64,000 nt of DNA from an uncultured Subdoligranulum sp. (GTDB lineage: Bacteria; Bacillota; Clostridia; Oscillospirales; Ruminococcaceae), in contig NZ_OZ007030.1 of the NCBI RefSeq assembly GCF_963931595.1, positions 674,481 to 738,480 of the forward strand, in the 5' to 3' direction. The position numbers and the translations under genes are program-made. A model generated the notes under the pieces. That model was not told where the DNA came from, searched no databases, and saw only the letters and a list, made by a program, of their open reading frames with translations. Below are positions 35,485-43,884 of this stretch, one piece after another (position 1 is the first letter of the stretch; every line of letters begins with the position of its first letter).

Positions 35485-36312
35485 ATGGCACCGAAAAAGA
35501 AAGTTTCTCAGACTGTACTTACCGACGGTAAGTTCTATACCATCAGCGCAGCCAACGGCAAGGTCGTGGAAGTGGCTGACTATAACATCGACAACGGCGC
35601 AAAGATCCAGCTGTGGGACAACGTGAACGCCGAGTGGCAGCAGTGGAATTTCGTGGCCGCCGGCGACGGCGTCTACCGCATCCAGAACCGTTTCACCGGC
35701 AAGATGCTGGACCTGGACTGCGGCGGCGTCAGCGACGGCACCCGCGTCCATCAGTGGGAGGGCGCCCCGGCGTCCAGCCAGCTGTGGGTGGTGGAGCCGT
35801 CCAATGACGGCCGCGTCAAGATCAAGTCCAACCTGGCCGGCAAGCTGCTGGACGTGGTGGGCATGAACACCGACAACGGCGCTGCCCTGCAGATCTGGCG
35901 GGACGAGAACGGCACCACTCAGTACTGGACCATCAGCGAAGTGACCCGCAAGCCCAAGGCCAGCGCCAAAGCCAGTGCTGCCAAGGCCAAGGCGGAACTG
36001 ACTGCCGCCGCGGTGGATGCGGCCGAGGAAGTCGTCAAGGCTGTCAAGAAGGCCAGCACCAAGCCCGCCGCCAAGAAGGCTGCCAAGGCGGTCAACGATA
36101 CCCTCAAGGCCGTCACCGAGACCGTCAAGCCTGCCGCCGGTGAAGCGGTCAAGGCGGCGAAGCCGGTGGTCAAGGAAGCCGTCAAGGCTGCCAAGCCCGT
36201 GGTGGAAGAGGCTGTCAAGGCCGTCAGCGAGGCTGTGAAGCCCGCGGCCAAGAAGACTGCCGCCAGGAAGCCGGCTGCCAAGAAGACCACCACCAAGAAG
36301 GCCAGCAAGTAA
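35485..36312 (+). CDS. Ricin-type beta-trefoil lectin with histone-H1-like Lys/Ala tail, no signal peptide
   Basis: 275 residues, ATG with AGGAGG nine bases upstream. Residues 8-152 form three trefoil repeats, each ending in the QxW motif of ricin B lectins: 'EWQQWNF', 'SSQLWVV', 'TTQYWTI'. Each has the matching 'NGKVVEV', 'TGKMLDL' or 'AGKLLDV' element. Residues 155-275 are a Lys/Ala/Val/Pro tail with imprecise repeats such as 'VKAAKPVVKEAVKAAKPVVE', ending 'AAKKTTTKKASK', like histone H1 C-termini. No signal peptide or anchor is present, so a cytoplasmic protein binding a glycan with one end and a polyanion (nucleic acid or polyphosphate) with the other is inferred. Single-gene transcript with its own promoter and terminator. 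Confidence 0.85.
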   Translation: MAPKKKVSQTVLTDGKFYTISAANGKVVEVADYNIDNGAKIQLWDNVNAEWQQWNFVAAGDGVYRIQNRFTGKMLDLDCGGVSDGTRVHQWEGAPASSQLWVVEPSNDGRVKIKSNLAGKLLDVVGMNTDNGAALQIWRDENGTTQYWTISEVTRKPKASAKASAAKAKAELTAAAVDAAEEVVKAVKKASTKPAAKKAAKAVNDTLKAVTETVKPAAGEAVKAAKPVVKEAVKAAKPVVEEAVKAVSEAVKPAAKKTAARKPAAKKTTTKKASK

Positions 36313-36357
36313 TTCGGCTGATTCTTATCCCTTTGCAATTTTGTGTTGGAACGAGTG

Positions 36358-36391
36358 AGTCCCCGTGCCCTGCGGCGCGGGGACTTTTTTG
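36358..36391 (+). terminator. Terminator of the lectin-like gene
   Basis: GTCCCCGTGCC and GGCGCGGGGAC pair around CTGC and are followed by TTTTTTG. Confidence 0.88.
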
Positions 36392-36395
36392 TCGG

Positions 36396-36440
36396 CCATA
36401 AAAAATACCGGAACTTCCTTCCAGAAGTTCCGGTATTTGA
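36396..36440 (-). terminator. Terminator of the valS/HD operon
   Basis: AAATACCGGAACTTC (36403) and its complement (36424-36438) form a perfect 15-base stem. On the minus strand it is followed by a T-rich run, placing it just after the HD-domain gene. Confidence 0.87.
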
Positions 36441-36458
36441 TTTATGGAAAAACGAGAT

Positions 36459-37043
36459 TTACAGCGCTTCCATGGCGGTGCGGATCTCCGCCTCGCTGGC
36501 GCGCATGGCCTGCAGCGTCTTGTCCAGCAGGGTATCCAGCTCCCAGCCCAGCATCTCGGCGCCCTGACGGATCACGTCACGGGAGCAGCCGGCGGCAAAT
36601 TTCTTGTCCTTGAATTTCTTCTTCAGACTGGACAGTTCCATGTCGGTGCAGCTCTTGCTGGGACGCATCCTGGCGGCTGCTCCGATGAGCCCGGTCAGCT
36701 CATCGGTGGCAAAGAGCACCTTTTCCATCTCGTGCTCCGGTTTGACCTCGCTGCACAGGCTGTAGCCGTGGCTGCACACCGCATGGGTCAGCGCTTCGCT
36801 GGCGCCGGCGGCGGGCAGGATCTCGGCAGCCTTGGTGCAGTGCTGGTCGGGATATCGCTCAAAATCCACATCGTGCAAAAGACCGCACAGTGCCCAGAAA
36901 TCGGCGTCGGCGCCGTAGCCCAGCTCGCCGGCAAACCACCGCATGACGGCTTCCACCGTCAGGGCGTGCTGCAGATGAAAGGGCTCCTGGTTGTATTCCC
37001 GGACCAGCGCCCAGGCCTGTTCCCGTGTCATACCTGCTTCCAT
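36459..37043 (-). CDS. HD-domain metal-dependent phosphohydrolase
   Basis: 194 residues. The HD superfamily pattern is H in 'EPFHLQHALTVEAV', then 'CGLLHDVDFERYP' with the HD pair and a following 'AVCSHGYSL'. Such proteins hydrolyse phosphate esters of nucleotides or related compounds. The substrate of this 'HDIG-less' cytosolic group is unknown. It starts 30 bases after valS on the same strand and shares its terminator, so it is probably the second gene of the valS transcript and under the same T-box control. Confidence 0.88.
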   Translation of the reverse strand: MEAGMTREQAWALVREYNQEPFHLQHALTVEAVMRWFAGELGYGADADFWALCGLLHDVDFERYPDQHCTKAAEILPAAGASEALTHAVCSHGYSLCSEVKPEHEMEKVLFATDELTGLIGAAARMRPSKSCTDMELSSLKKKFKDKKFAAGCSRDVIRQGAEMLGWELDTLLDKTLQAMRASEAEIRTAMEAL

Positions 37044-37073
37044 TGGTCAATCGCTCCTTTGCAAAACGGCGGG

Positions 37074-39782
37074 TCAGCCCAGCGCCTGGATGGAATCCCG
37101 GATCTTCGCGGCCTTCTCCTGGGCGGCGGCCAGTTTGGCGCGGGTATCCTCCACCAGCTTGGCCGGGGCCTTCTCCACAAACTTCGGGTTGTTCAGCTGA
37201 TTCTGGAACATGGCGGTTTCCTTCTCGGCCTTGGCCAGTTCCTTGTTCAGACGGGCAAGCTCCTTGTCACGGTCGATCAGCTCCATCATGGGGATGAAGC
37301 CGCGGGCATCGGGGGTGGCCACCGTGACCATGCCCTGGGTGGTGCCCTCGTACTTGGCGGTCAGCGTCACGTCGGTGGCGAAGGCAAAGCGGGCCAGGTA
37401 GGCGCCGCCCTTCTCAAAGGCGGCAGGGGAGGCGGTCTCGATGATCATGGTGGTCTTCTTGGCGGGATGCACGTTCATCTCGCTGCGCATGGCACGCACA
37501 GCCTTGATGTAGTCCATCAGCTTCTCAAAATCGGCACATTCGTCGGCCCACACCTTCATCTCCAGGTTGCCGGGCCAGGTCTCCAGCATGATGGTCTCGC
37601 CGCTGCCGGGAAGCGCCTGGTAGATCTCCTCGGTGATGAAGGGCATGAAGGGATGCAGCAGCTTCAGGGCCTTGTCCAGCACGTAGACCAGCACCTTGCG
37701 GGCGGTGTCGGCCTGGACGGCGTCGTCGCTGTTCAGACGGGACTTGCAGATCTCGATATACCAGTCACAGTAGACTTCCCAGATGAAGTTCTCCACCTTC
37801 TCGGCGGCCAGACCCAGCTCATACTTGTCCAGGTTGGCAGTGGCCTCGGCGGCCACCTTGGCCAGCTCGGAGAGGATCCACTTGTCGCTCATGTCCAGCA
37901 GGGACTCCTCCGGCATACCGGGCTGGAAGTCCTCCGGCAGGTTCATCAGCACAAAGCGGGCGGCGTTCCACAGCTTGTTGGCAAAGTTGCGGCTGGCGGT
38001 GACCTTCTCCTCGCTGTAGCGCATGTCGTTGCCGGCGGTGGAACCCACGATCAGCATCATGCGCAGCGCGTCGGCACCGTACTGGCCGATGACCTCCAAC
38101 GGGTCGATGCCGTTGCCCAGGCTCTTGGACATCTTGCGGCCCTGGCTGTCGCGGACGATGCCGTGAATCAGCACGGTGTCAAAGGGCGCCTTGCCGGTGT
38201 AGGCCAGACCCGAGAAGATCATGCGGGACACCCAGAAACCGATGATGTCGTAGCCGGTGACCAGCGTGTTGGTGGGGTAGAAGTAGTTGTAGTCTGCGGC
38301 CTTCTCGTCGGGCCAGCCCAGGGTGGAGAAGGGCCACAGGGCGGAGCTGAACCAAGTGTCCAGCGTGTCGGGATCCTGGGTCAGATGGGTGCTGCCGCAC
38401 TTGGGGCAGACCGACGGGGCTTCCTTGGTAACTACCGTCTCGCCGCAGTCGTCGCAGTACCAGGCCGGAATCTGATGGCCCCACCACAGCTGACGGCTGA
38501 TGCACCAGTCGCGGCCGCCCTTCATCCAGTTGATGTAGTTCTTGGTGAACCGCTCGGGCACGAACTTGATGTCGCCCTTTTCCACGGCCTCGATGGCGGG
38601 GATGGCCAGCGGTTCCATCTTGACGAACCACTGCTTGGAGACCATGGGCTCGATGACCGAGTGGCAGCGGTAGCAGGTGCCCACGTCATGGGTGATGCTC
38701 TCGGTCTCCTTCAGGGCGCCGCAGGCTTTCAGGTCGGCCAGAATGGCCTTGCGGGCCTCCATGGCGGTCATGCCGGCATACTTGCCGCAGTCCAGCACAT
38801 CGGGCTCGTCGGAAGCAGCACGCCCGGCGGCCTTCTCGGCGTCCACGGCGGCCTTGTCGGCGGCGCCGGTCATGTGGCCGTCGTAGGTCAGCACCCGGAT
38901 CATCGGCAGGTTGTGGCGTTTGCCCACCTCAAAGTCGTTGGGGTCATGGGCGGGGGTGATCTTCACCACGCCGGTGCCCTTTTCCATGTCGGCGTGCTCG
39001 TCGCAGACGATGGGAATCTCCCGGTTCAGCAGCGGCAGAATCACATGGCAGCCGTGCAGGTGGGTGTAGCGCGGGTCGTCGGCGTTGATGGCCACGGCGG
39101 TATCGCCCAGCATCGTCTCGGGACGGGTGGTGGCCAGCTCCAACGTTTCGCCGGTTTCCTTTACTTTATACAGCAGGTGCCAGAAGCTGCCCTCCTTGGC
39201 CTCGTACTCCACCTCGGCGTCCGAGATGGAGGTGTTGCAATGGGGGCACCAGTTGACCATCCGGTTGCCGCGGTAGATCAGGCCCTTGTTGTACAGCCGC
39301 ACAAACACTTCCTTGACGGCATCGGAGCAGCCCTCGTCCATGGTGAAGCGCTCCCGCTGCCAGTCGCAGGAGCAGCCCAGCTTCTTCAGCTGGCTCACGA
39401 TGCGGTTGCCGTAGGTGTTCTTCCAGGCCCAGGCGCGCTCCAGGAACCCGTCGCGGCCCACCATCTCCTTGGTGAGGCCCTCTTCCCGCATCTTGGCCAC
39501 CACCTTGGCCTCGGTGGCGATGGACGCATGGTCGGTGCCCGGCACCCACAGGGCGGCGTAGCCCTGCATCCGCTTGTAGCGGGTCAGGATATCCTGCCAG
39601 GTCTCATCCATGGCATGGCCCATGTGCAGCTGGCCGGTGACGTTGGGCGGCGGCATCACGATGGTGAACGGCTTCTTGCTGCGGTCGATCTGGGTGTGGA
39701 AATACCCTTTGTCGCACCAGTTCTGGTAGATGCGATCCTCGGCGCCTTGGGGCGCGTACTGTTTGGCGAGTTCTTTCGGCAT
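37074..39782 (-). CDS. valS: Valyl-tRNA synthetase
   Basis: 902 residues from ATG 39782, which has AGGAGG nine bases upstream; the frame is open further but runs into the T-box leader. Class I motifs: 'PPPNVTGQLHMGHAMD' with the HIGH-type box at residues 53-56, and 'GRKMSKSLGNGIDP' near residue 540. Zinc-ribbon Cys pairs occur in 'WCPHCNTS' and 'CDDCGETVVTKEAPSVCPKC'. The C-terminus has the ValS coiled-coil arm ('LARLNKELAKAEKETAMFQN'). It charges tRNA-Val in the cytoplasm. Expression is controlled by the upstream T-box leader. Confidence 0.98.
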   Translation of the reverse strand: MPKELAKQYAPQGAEDRIYQNWCDKGYFHTQIDRSKKPFTIVMPPPNVTGQLHMGHAMDETWQDILTRYKRMQGYAALWVPGTDHASIATEAKVVAKMREEGLTKEMVGRDGFLERAWAWKNTYGNRIVSQLKKLGCSCDWQRERFTMDEGCSDAVKEVFVRLYNKGLIYRGNRMVNWCPHCNTSISDAEVEYEAKEGSFWHLLYKVKETGETLELATTRPETMLGDTAVAINADDPRYTHLHGCHVILPLLNREIPIVCDEHADMEKGTGVVKITPAHDPNDFEVGKRHNLPMIRVLTYDGHMTGAADKAAVDAEKAAGRAASDEPDVLDCGKYAGMTAMEARKAILADLKACGALKETESITHDVGTCYRCHSVIEPMVSKQWFVKMEPLAIPAIEAVEKGDIKFVPERFTKNYINWMKGGRDWCISRQLWWGHQIPAWYCDDCGETVVTKEAPSVCPKCGSTHLTQDPDTLDTWFSSALWPFSTLGWPDEKAADYNYFYPTNTLVTGYDIIGFWVSRMIFSGLAYTGKAPFDTVLIHGIVRDSQGRKMSKSLGNGIDPLEVIGQYGADALRMMLIVGSTAGNDMRYSEEKVTASRNFANKLWNAARFVLMNLPEDFQPGMPEESLLDMSDKWILSELAKVAAEATANLDKYELGLAAEKVENFIWEVYCDWYIEICKSRLNSDDAVQADTARKVLVYVLDKALKLLHPFMPFITEEIYQALPGSGETIMLETWPGNLEMKVWADECADFEKLMDYIKAVRAMRSEMNVHPAKKTTMIIETASPAAFEKGGAYLARFAFATDVTLTAKYEGTTQGMVTVATPDARGFIPMMELIDRDKELARLNKELAKAEKETAMFQNQLNNPKFVEKAPAKLVEDTRAKLAAAQEKAAKIRDSIQALG

Positions 39783-39825
39783 AAACAAAACCTCCTGGTC
39801 TGTGTTGCGGGGCTGTTTTCTGGCA

Positions 39826-40097
39826 AACAAAAAGACCGCCCCATGAACGATCATGGGACGGCCTGAAAATATCAAGTCGCGGTACCACCCAAATTGCCTT
39901 GGAAAAGGCCTCTTTGCGGCAGAGCAACCACCCCGCCTGCCCGGATAACGGCGGCAAACCCGGGCACGGCTAGCCAGCCGGTTCACCGTGCCTGCTCAAA
40001 AGTGACAGCAACCCTGCCCACTTTGCCGGACTTGCACCCGACGCCGGCTCTCTGGATAAGCGGAACAAAGCGCACTCTTTCTCATCGCATTTTTATA
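39826..40097 (-). promoter_or_regulatory. T-box leader of valS
   Basis: Read on the minus strand, the leader has Stem I features 'AGAGAGCC' and 'GGTGCAAGTCCGGC', then the T-box core 'GGGTGGTACCGCGAC' (39876-39890). A terminator follows: GGCCGTCCCATGA / TCATGGGGCGGTC (39834-39863) with TTTTTG. A GTC in 'TGCTGTCACT' (40004-40006) is a fitting valine specifier codon, though its placement was judged by eye. Uncharged tRNA-Val would stabilise the antiterminator and switch on valS. Confidence 0.93.
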
Positions 40098-40103
40098 TAA
40101 CGT

Positions 40104-40132
40104 ATCCTACCGCACCCGTTGGCGGTTGTCAA
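40104..40132 (-). promoter_or_regulatory. Promoter of the valS T-box transcript
   Basis: On the minus strand TTGACA (40132-40127) and TAGGAT (40109-40104) are 17 bases apart, just before the T-box leader. Confidence 0.8.
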
Positions 40133-40184
40133 GTGAAAAATTTCGGGAATCGGCGCGGTTCCGCCGGTTTTTCCGGCGATTGGC

Positions 40185-40213
40185 TTGCCGTGACGGTAAG
40201 GGGGTGCTATAAT
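40185..40213 (+). promoter_or_regulatory. Promoter of the vanZ-folC operon
   Basis: TTGCCG (40185) and TATAAT (40208) with a 17-base spacer; TG before the -10 makes it an extended -10. It diverges from the valS promoter about 50 bases away. Confidence 0.75.
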
Positions 40214-40263
40214 ATCGTTTTACAGAGGTGTATTTGGTTCAAGTATATGATATAAGGAGCACT

Positions 40264-40920
40264 ATGGAAAGACAAAAAACAAGTCCGTGGCTCATTGCGT
40301 TCCGGGTGATTTTTACCATCGCCCTGCTGGCCTGCATTGCCTACATCTTCCGCAATTCGCTGCAGACCGGCGCGCAGTCCTCGCTGCGCAGCCAGGAGGT
40401 CATGCACGCCGTCAACAGTGCGCTGGGCAGGGTTCATCTGGGCCCCATGTCCGAGCATACCATCCGTAAGATCGCCCATTTCCTGGAATTCTCCATGGAA
40501 GGTTTTCTGCTCATGCTCTGCCTGCGGGTGTATACCGCCCACTTTGTCCGGCACATGAGCTGGCCTTTGCTGGTGGGCATGAGCACGGCGGTGATGGATG
40601 AAACCATCCAGCTGTTCATTCCCAACCGCACTTCGATGGTGACTGATATCTGGATCGACATGATGGGTGTCGTGGCAGGCCTGCTGGTGGCCCTGATCAT
40701 CCTGCTGATCGTGCGGCTGCTGATGGCCTTTGCCCGGATCGAATCGGAAAACCGGGCGCTGCGGGAGGAACGGGAAGAACTGCGGCGTGCGCGCCAGGAG
40801 GCGGAGCACGAGCGTCTGGCGGAACGTGCCGCCCACCGTGCTTACGAGGCGCAGTTCGGGTCGGGAGAACGGCCTGCCGCGGGAGAATGGGATGAGGACA
40901 AGGAGGAACAGTCGGAATGA
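40264..40920 (+). CDS. VanZ-family membrane protein
   Basis: 218 residues from ATG 40264, which has AAGGAG seven bases upstream. Four hydrophobic segments lie within residues 10-165, with the VanZ pattern 'RKIAHFLEFSMEGFLLMLCL' and 'AVMDETIQLFIPNRTSMVTD'. A charged coiled-coil tail follows (about 170-218, 'ALREEREELRRARQEAEHER'). VanZ proteins are linked to teicoplanin resistance and envelope physiology, but their chemistry is not settled. The charged C-terminal helix is longer than in plain VanZ proteins. The stop overlaps the folC start (ATGA). Confidence 0.88.
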   Translation: MERQKTSPWLIAFRVIFTIALLACIAYIFRNSLQTGAQSSLRSQEVMHAVNSALGRVHLGPMSEHTIRKIAHFLEFSMEGFLLMLCLRVYTAHFVRHMSWPLLVGMSTAVMDETIQLFIPNRTSMVTDIWIDMMGVVAGLLVALIILLIVRLLMAFARIESENRALREEREELRRARQEAEHERLAERAAHRAYEAQFGSGERPAAGEWDEDKEEQSE

Positions 40921-42215
40921 CGACCCAACAAGCAATGGAAGCCCTGCATGCACTGCCCCGGCTGGGCAGCGGCAAACCCGGACTGGAGCGGATGCGGAAT
41001 CTGCTGGCACACCTGGGCAACCCCGAGGAGCAGCTGCAGTGCGTGCATATTGCCGGCACCAACGGCAAGGGCAGCCTGGCGGCCATGACCGCCGCCATCC
41101 TGACGGCCGCCGGTTACAAGACCGGCCTGACCATCAGTCCCTATGTGGTGGATTTCCGGGAGCGGTTCCAGATCGACGGCGAGATGATCCCGCCCCGCAC
41201 CCTGGCCTCGCTGACGCAGAAGGTGCTGGATGCCATCGCCGCCATCCACGAGGAGGGCGGGGAGGCCCCGGTGCAGTTTGAGGCCATCACGGCACTGGCT
41301 TTGCTGTGGTTTGCCCGCGAAAAGTGTGATCTGGTGGTGCTGGAGACTGGTCTGGGCGGCCGGTACGATGCCACCAACGTGGTGCCGCACACACTGGTGG
41401 CGGCCATCACCAAGATCGGCTATGACCATATGGAACTGCTGGGGGATACCCTGGACAAGATCGCGGCGGAAAAGGCCGGTATCATCAAGGAAGGCTGTGC
41501 GGTAGTCTGCTATCCCGACCAGCCGGCCGAGGCCATGGGTCCCATTCTGACGGCGGCGGCCGAGGCCCACACCAGCATCATCACGCCGGAGCTGGAGGAT
41601 ATCCGTCAGCTGCCCGGCAAAAGCCTGGAGAACCGCATCGACTACGGCGGATACCAGGCGGCCCTGGGATTCCCGGGGGCGCATCAGGCCAACCATGCCG
41701 CCATGGCGGTGGAGATCGCCCTGGCGCTCTGGCGTGAATACGGATATGAAATCTCCGACGACGCCATCATGCAGGGGCTGGAGGCTGCCCGCATGCCGGC
41801 CCGTATCGAGGTGCTGCGCCGTCATCCGCTGCTGCTTCTGGACGGCTGCCACAACCCGGACGGTACCCGCGCCCTGGCGCAGACGCTGCAGAAGGCCAAA
41901 TATGACGAGAACCTGGTGGGTGTGCTGGGTATGCTGGCCGACAAGGATTATAAGCAGATGCTGGAGATCCTGGCGCCCTGTTTTGCCAAGGTGTATACCG
42001 TGACGCCGGATTGCCCGCGGGCGCTCACAGGGGAGGACCTGCAGAAGGAAGCCCGGTTCCACATGGATGCCGAAGCAGCGGGCACCGTACCGGAGGCCCT
42101 GCGCAAGGCGGTGCGCTACGCCGAGGACAACAACCTGGCGGGCGTGGTGGTCTGCGGTTCGCTGTACCTGGCGGCCGAGGCGCGGCCCTGGCTGCTCAAG
42201 GAAGCGGAAAAATAA
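40917..42215 (+). CDS. folC: Bifunctional folylpolyglutamate synthase/dihydrofolate synthase
   Basis: 432 residues, full length for FolC. The Mur-ligase-type P-loop 'HIAGTNGKGSLAAM' is at residues 44-57, the folate loop and 'VLETGLGGRYDATNVV' follow, and the C-terminal domain has 'LLLLDGCHNPDGTRAL'. It adds glutamate to dihydropteroate and to folates in the cytoplasm, ATP-dependent. The start overlaps vanZ by four bases, so the two are co-translated. A terminator follows. Confidence 0.97.
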   Translation: MTTQQAMEALHALPRLGSGKPGLERMRNLLAHLGNPEEQLQCVHIAGTNGKGSLAAMTAAILTAAGYKTGLTISPYVVDFRERFQIDGEMIPPRTLASLTQKVLDAIAAIHEEGGEAPVQFEAITALALLWFAREKCDLVVLETGLGGRYDATNVVPHTLVAAITKIGYDHMELLGDTLDKIAAEKAGIIKEGCAVVCYPDQPAEAMGPILTAAAEAHTSIITPELEDIRQLPGKSLENRIDYGGYQAALGFPGAHQANHAAMAVEIALALWREYGYEISDDAIMQGLEAARMPARIEVLRRHPLLLLDGCHNPDGTRALAQTLQKAKYDENLVGVLGMLADKDYKQMLEILAPCFAKVYTVTPDCPRALTGEDLQKEARFHMDAEAAGTVPEALRKAVRYAEDNNLAGVVVCGSLYLAAEARPWLLKEAEK

Positions 42216-42252
42216 TGCGGTACCGACCGCTTGCAACAAAATATTTACTGGG

Positions 42253-42284
42253 AAGCCTGTATCGTAAGGATACAGGCTTTTTTA
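42253..42284 (+). terminator. Terminator after folC
   Basis: AAGCCTGTATC / GATACAGGCTT, 11-base stem with loop GTAAG, followed by TTTT. It separates folC from the sporulation genes. Confidence 0.9.
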
Positions 42285-42325
42285 TATTGTTTCGCATCAT
42301 CCGCAACGAAAAGAGGACAAACCGT

Positions 42326-42622
42326 ATGGCCAAGGTGTGTTTTGTGCCGGGCAGCGGCACGCTGGCTGCCTATCTCAGCGGCGAGATCGATCATCATGCC
42401 GCCCAGTCCCTGCGCAGGGAGATCGACGCTCAGGTGGACGACCGTCTGCCCGAACTGCTGACGCTGGATTTTTCCGGCGTCACCTTCATGGATTCCTCTG
42501 GCGTGGGACTGATTCTGGGCAGGGACCGGCATATTGCCTCCCTGGGCGGGCGGCTCACCGTACAGAACCCGCCGCCCACCGTGCGGCGAATGCTGGATCT
42601 GGCCCACATTACTTATGCCTGA
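42326..42622 (+). CDS. spoIIAA: Anti-sigma-F factor antagonist SpoIIAA (STAS domain)
   Basis: 98 residues from ATG 42326, with AGAGGAC before it; the frame is open far upstream through folC but without a suitable start. The STAS fold is marked by 'LTLDFSGVTFMDSSGVGLIL', with phosphorylatable Ser57/Ser58 at the position known for the Bacillus subtilis protein. In the forespore, unphosphorylated SpoIIAA frees sigma-F by binding SpoIIAB. The gene order AA-AB-sigF that follows confirms the identity. Confidence 0.95.
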   Translation: MAKVCFVPGSGTLAAYLSGEIDHHAAQSLRREIDAQVDDRLPELLTLDFSGVTFMDSSGVGLILGRDRHIASLGGRLTVQNPPPTVRRMLDLAHITYA

Positions 42623-42634
42623 GAGGACTTTGCC

Positions 42635-43069
42635 ATGAAAATGCTCAATCAAGTCAAGATTACCTTTGCCAGCCGCTCGGTGAACGAGGGCTTTGCCCGG
42701 GCGGCGCTGGCGGCGTTTCTGGTGCAGCTGGATCCCACGGTGCCCCAGCTGGCCGATCTGAAGACGGCGGTCTCGGAGGCGGTCACCAACTGCATCGTAC
42801 ATGCCTACCCGGACGCCATCGGCCCCATCACCATGACGGCCGGACTATATGAAGGGGGCCTGGTGCGGATCACCATCAGCGACCGCGGCGTGGGCATCGA
42901 GGATGTTCCCAAGGCTATGGAACCTATGTATACCACCGGCGACCCGTCGGAGCGGGCAGGGCTGGGATTTGCGGTCATGCAGAGTTTTATGGATAAAGTC
43001 CGGGTTTCCTCCACGCCGGGCAAGGGCACCCGCGTCACGCTGACCAAACGGCTGGAGGCCCGCGATTGA
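42635..43069 (+). CDS. spoIIAB: Anti-sigma-F factor/serine kinase SpoIIAB
   Basis: 144 residues with a GHKL ATPase fold: N-box 'AVSEAVTNCIVHAYPD', G1 'DRGVGIEDV', G2 'AGLGFAVMQSF'. It holds sigma-F inactive and phosphorylates SpoIIAA. It lies 12 bases after spoIIAA and 31 bases before sigF, the standard operon order. Length and motifs are typical, and nothing is missing. Confidence 0.97.
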   Translation: MKMLNQVKITFASRSVNEGFARAALAAFLVQLDPTVPQLADLKTAVSEAVTNCIVHAYPDAIGPITMTAGLYEGGLVRITISDRGVGIEDVPKAMEPMYTTGDPSERAGLGFAVMQSFMDKVRVSSTPGKGTRVTLTKRLEARD

Positions 43070-43100
43070 CCCTTACATATATAGTAAAGGGGGAACCGCT

Positions 43101-43799
43101 ATGCCTGCACAGAGCATTGAGCTGCTGCCGCGCGCGGAATTTATTGAGAAAAATCTGGGGCTGGTGCATGCCTGCGCCGGACGCTTCAAGGGGCGCGGCA
43201 TTGAATATGAGGAACTGTACGCAGCCGGTTGCCTGGGACTGGTCAAGGCATGCGACGGGTTCGATACAGGCCGGGGTGTCTGCTTCTCCACTTATGCTGT
43301 GCCAGTCATCCTGGGGGAGATCAAAAAGCTGTTCCGGGACGGCGGCACCGTCAAGGTCAGTCGTTCTCTCAAAGAACTGGGATTGAAAATCAACGCTGAA
43401 CGGGAACGCTGTCTGAAAAAGACGGGGCAGGAGCCCGGTGTGACCCAGCTGGCGGAAACCTTGCAGACAACGCCCGAACAGATCGCACTGGCCATACGTG
43501 CTTCGCTGCCGGCCATCTCCCTGACGCCCACCGATGAAGAGGACGGGCAAAGGGAATGGGATGTGCCGGTGGAATCCCCGGAGGAGAGCCTGTCCGATCG
43601 GATCGGCCTTGCGGAGGTGATGGACAAGCTGTCGCCCAGTGACCGCCAGATGATCCGGCTGCGCTTCTTTGGGGGACGCACCCAGAGCGAAACGGCGAAA
43701 GTATTGGGGACCACACAGGTACAGGTCTCGCGGAGGGAACGCAAGGTTCTCAAATGGATGCGGGCAGAACTGCTTGGGGAGAGCCTTCCGGCGTTATAA
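43101..43799 (+). CDS. sigF: RNA polymerase sigma-F factor
   Basis: 232 residues of the sigma-70 SigF/SigB/SigG type. Region 2 has 'EYEELYAAGCLGLVKACDGF' and 'FSTYAVPVILGEIKKLFRDG', and region 4 'SQTETAKVLGTTQVQVSR'-like 'TQSETAKVLGTTQVQVSRRE'. It directs early forespore transcription. A strong AAAGGGGGAA site precedes the ATG. The Cys in 'GRGVCFSTYA' replaces the more common Lys or Arg. With spoIIAA and spoIIAB it shows that the lineage keeps the first forespore control circuit. Confidence 0.96.
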   Translation: MPAQSIELLPRAEFIEKNLGLVHACAGRFKGRGIEYEELYAAGCLGLVKACDGFDTGRGVCFSTYAVPVILGEIKKLFRDGGTVKVSRSLKELGLKINAERERCLKKTGQEPGVTQLAETLQTTPEQIALAIRASLPAISLTPTDEEDGQREWDVPVESPEESLSDRIGLAEVMDKLSPSDRQMIRLRFFGGRTQSETAKVLGTTQVQVSRRERKVLKWMRAELLGESLPAL

Positions 43800-43811
43800 T
43801 GCAATAAAGAT

Positions 43812-43845
43812 AAGCGTGCGTTCGTCAGAATGCACGCTTTTTGTT
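43812..43845 (+). terminator. Terminator after sigF
   Basis: AAGCGTGCGTTC and GAATGCACGCTT pair around GTCA, with one mismatch, followed by TTTTG. Confidence 0.88.
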
Positions 43846-43884
43846 TAAGAAATTGTGCTTCTCAACAAAAGTAGGACTTCTGTA

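Noticed and set aside
36444..39866. 1140-codon plus-strand frame opposite valS and the HD gene
   Set aside because: It covers two well-identified minus-strand genes and their terminator, and has no ribosome-binding site or motif.
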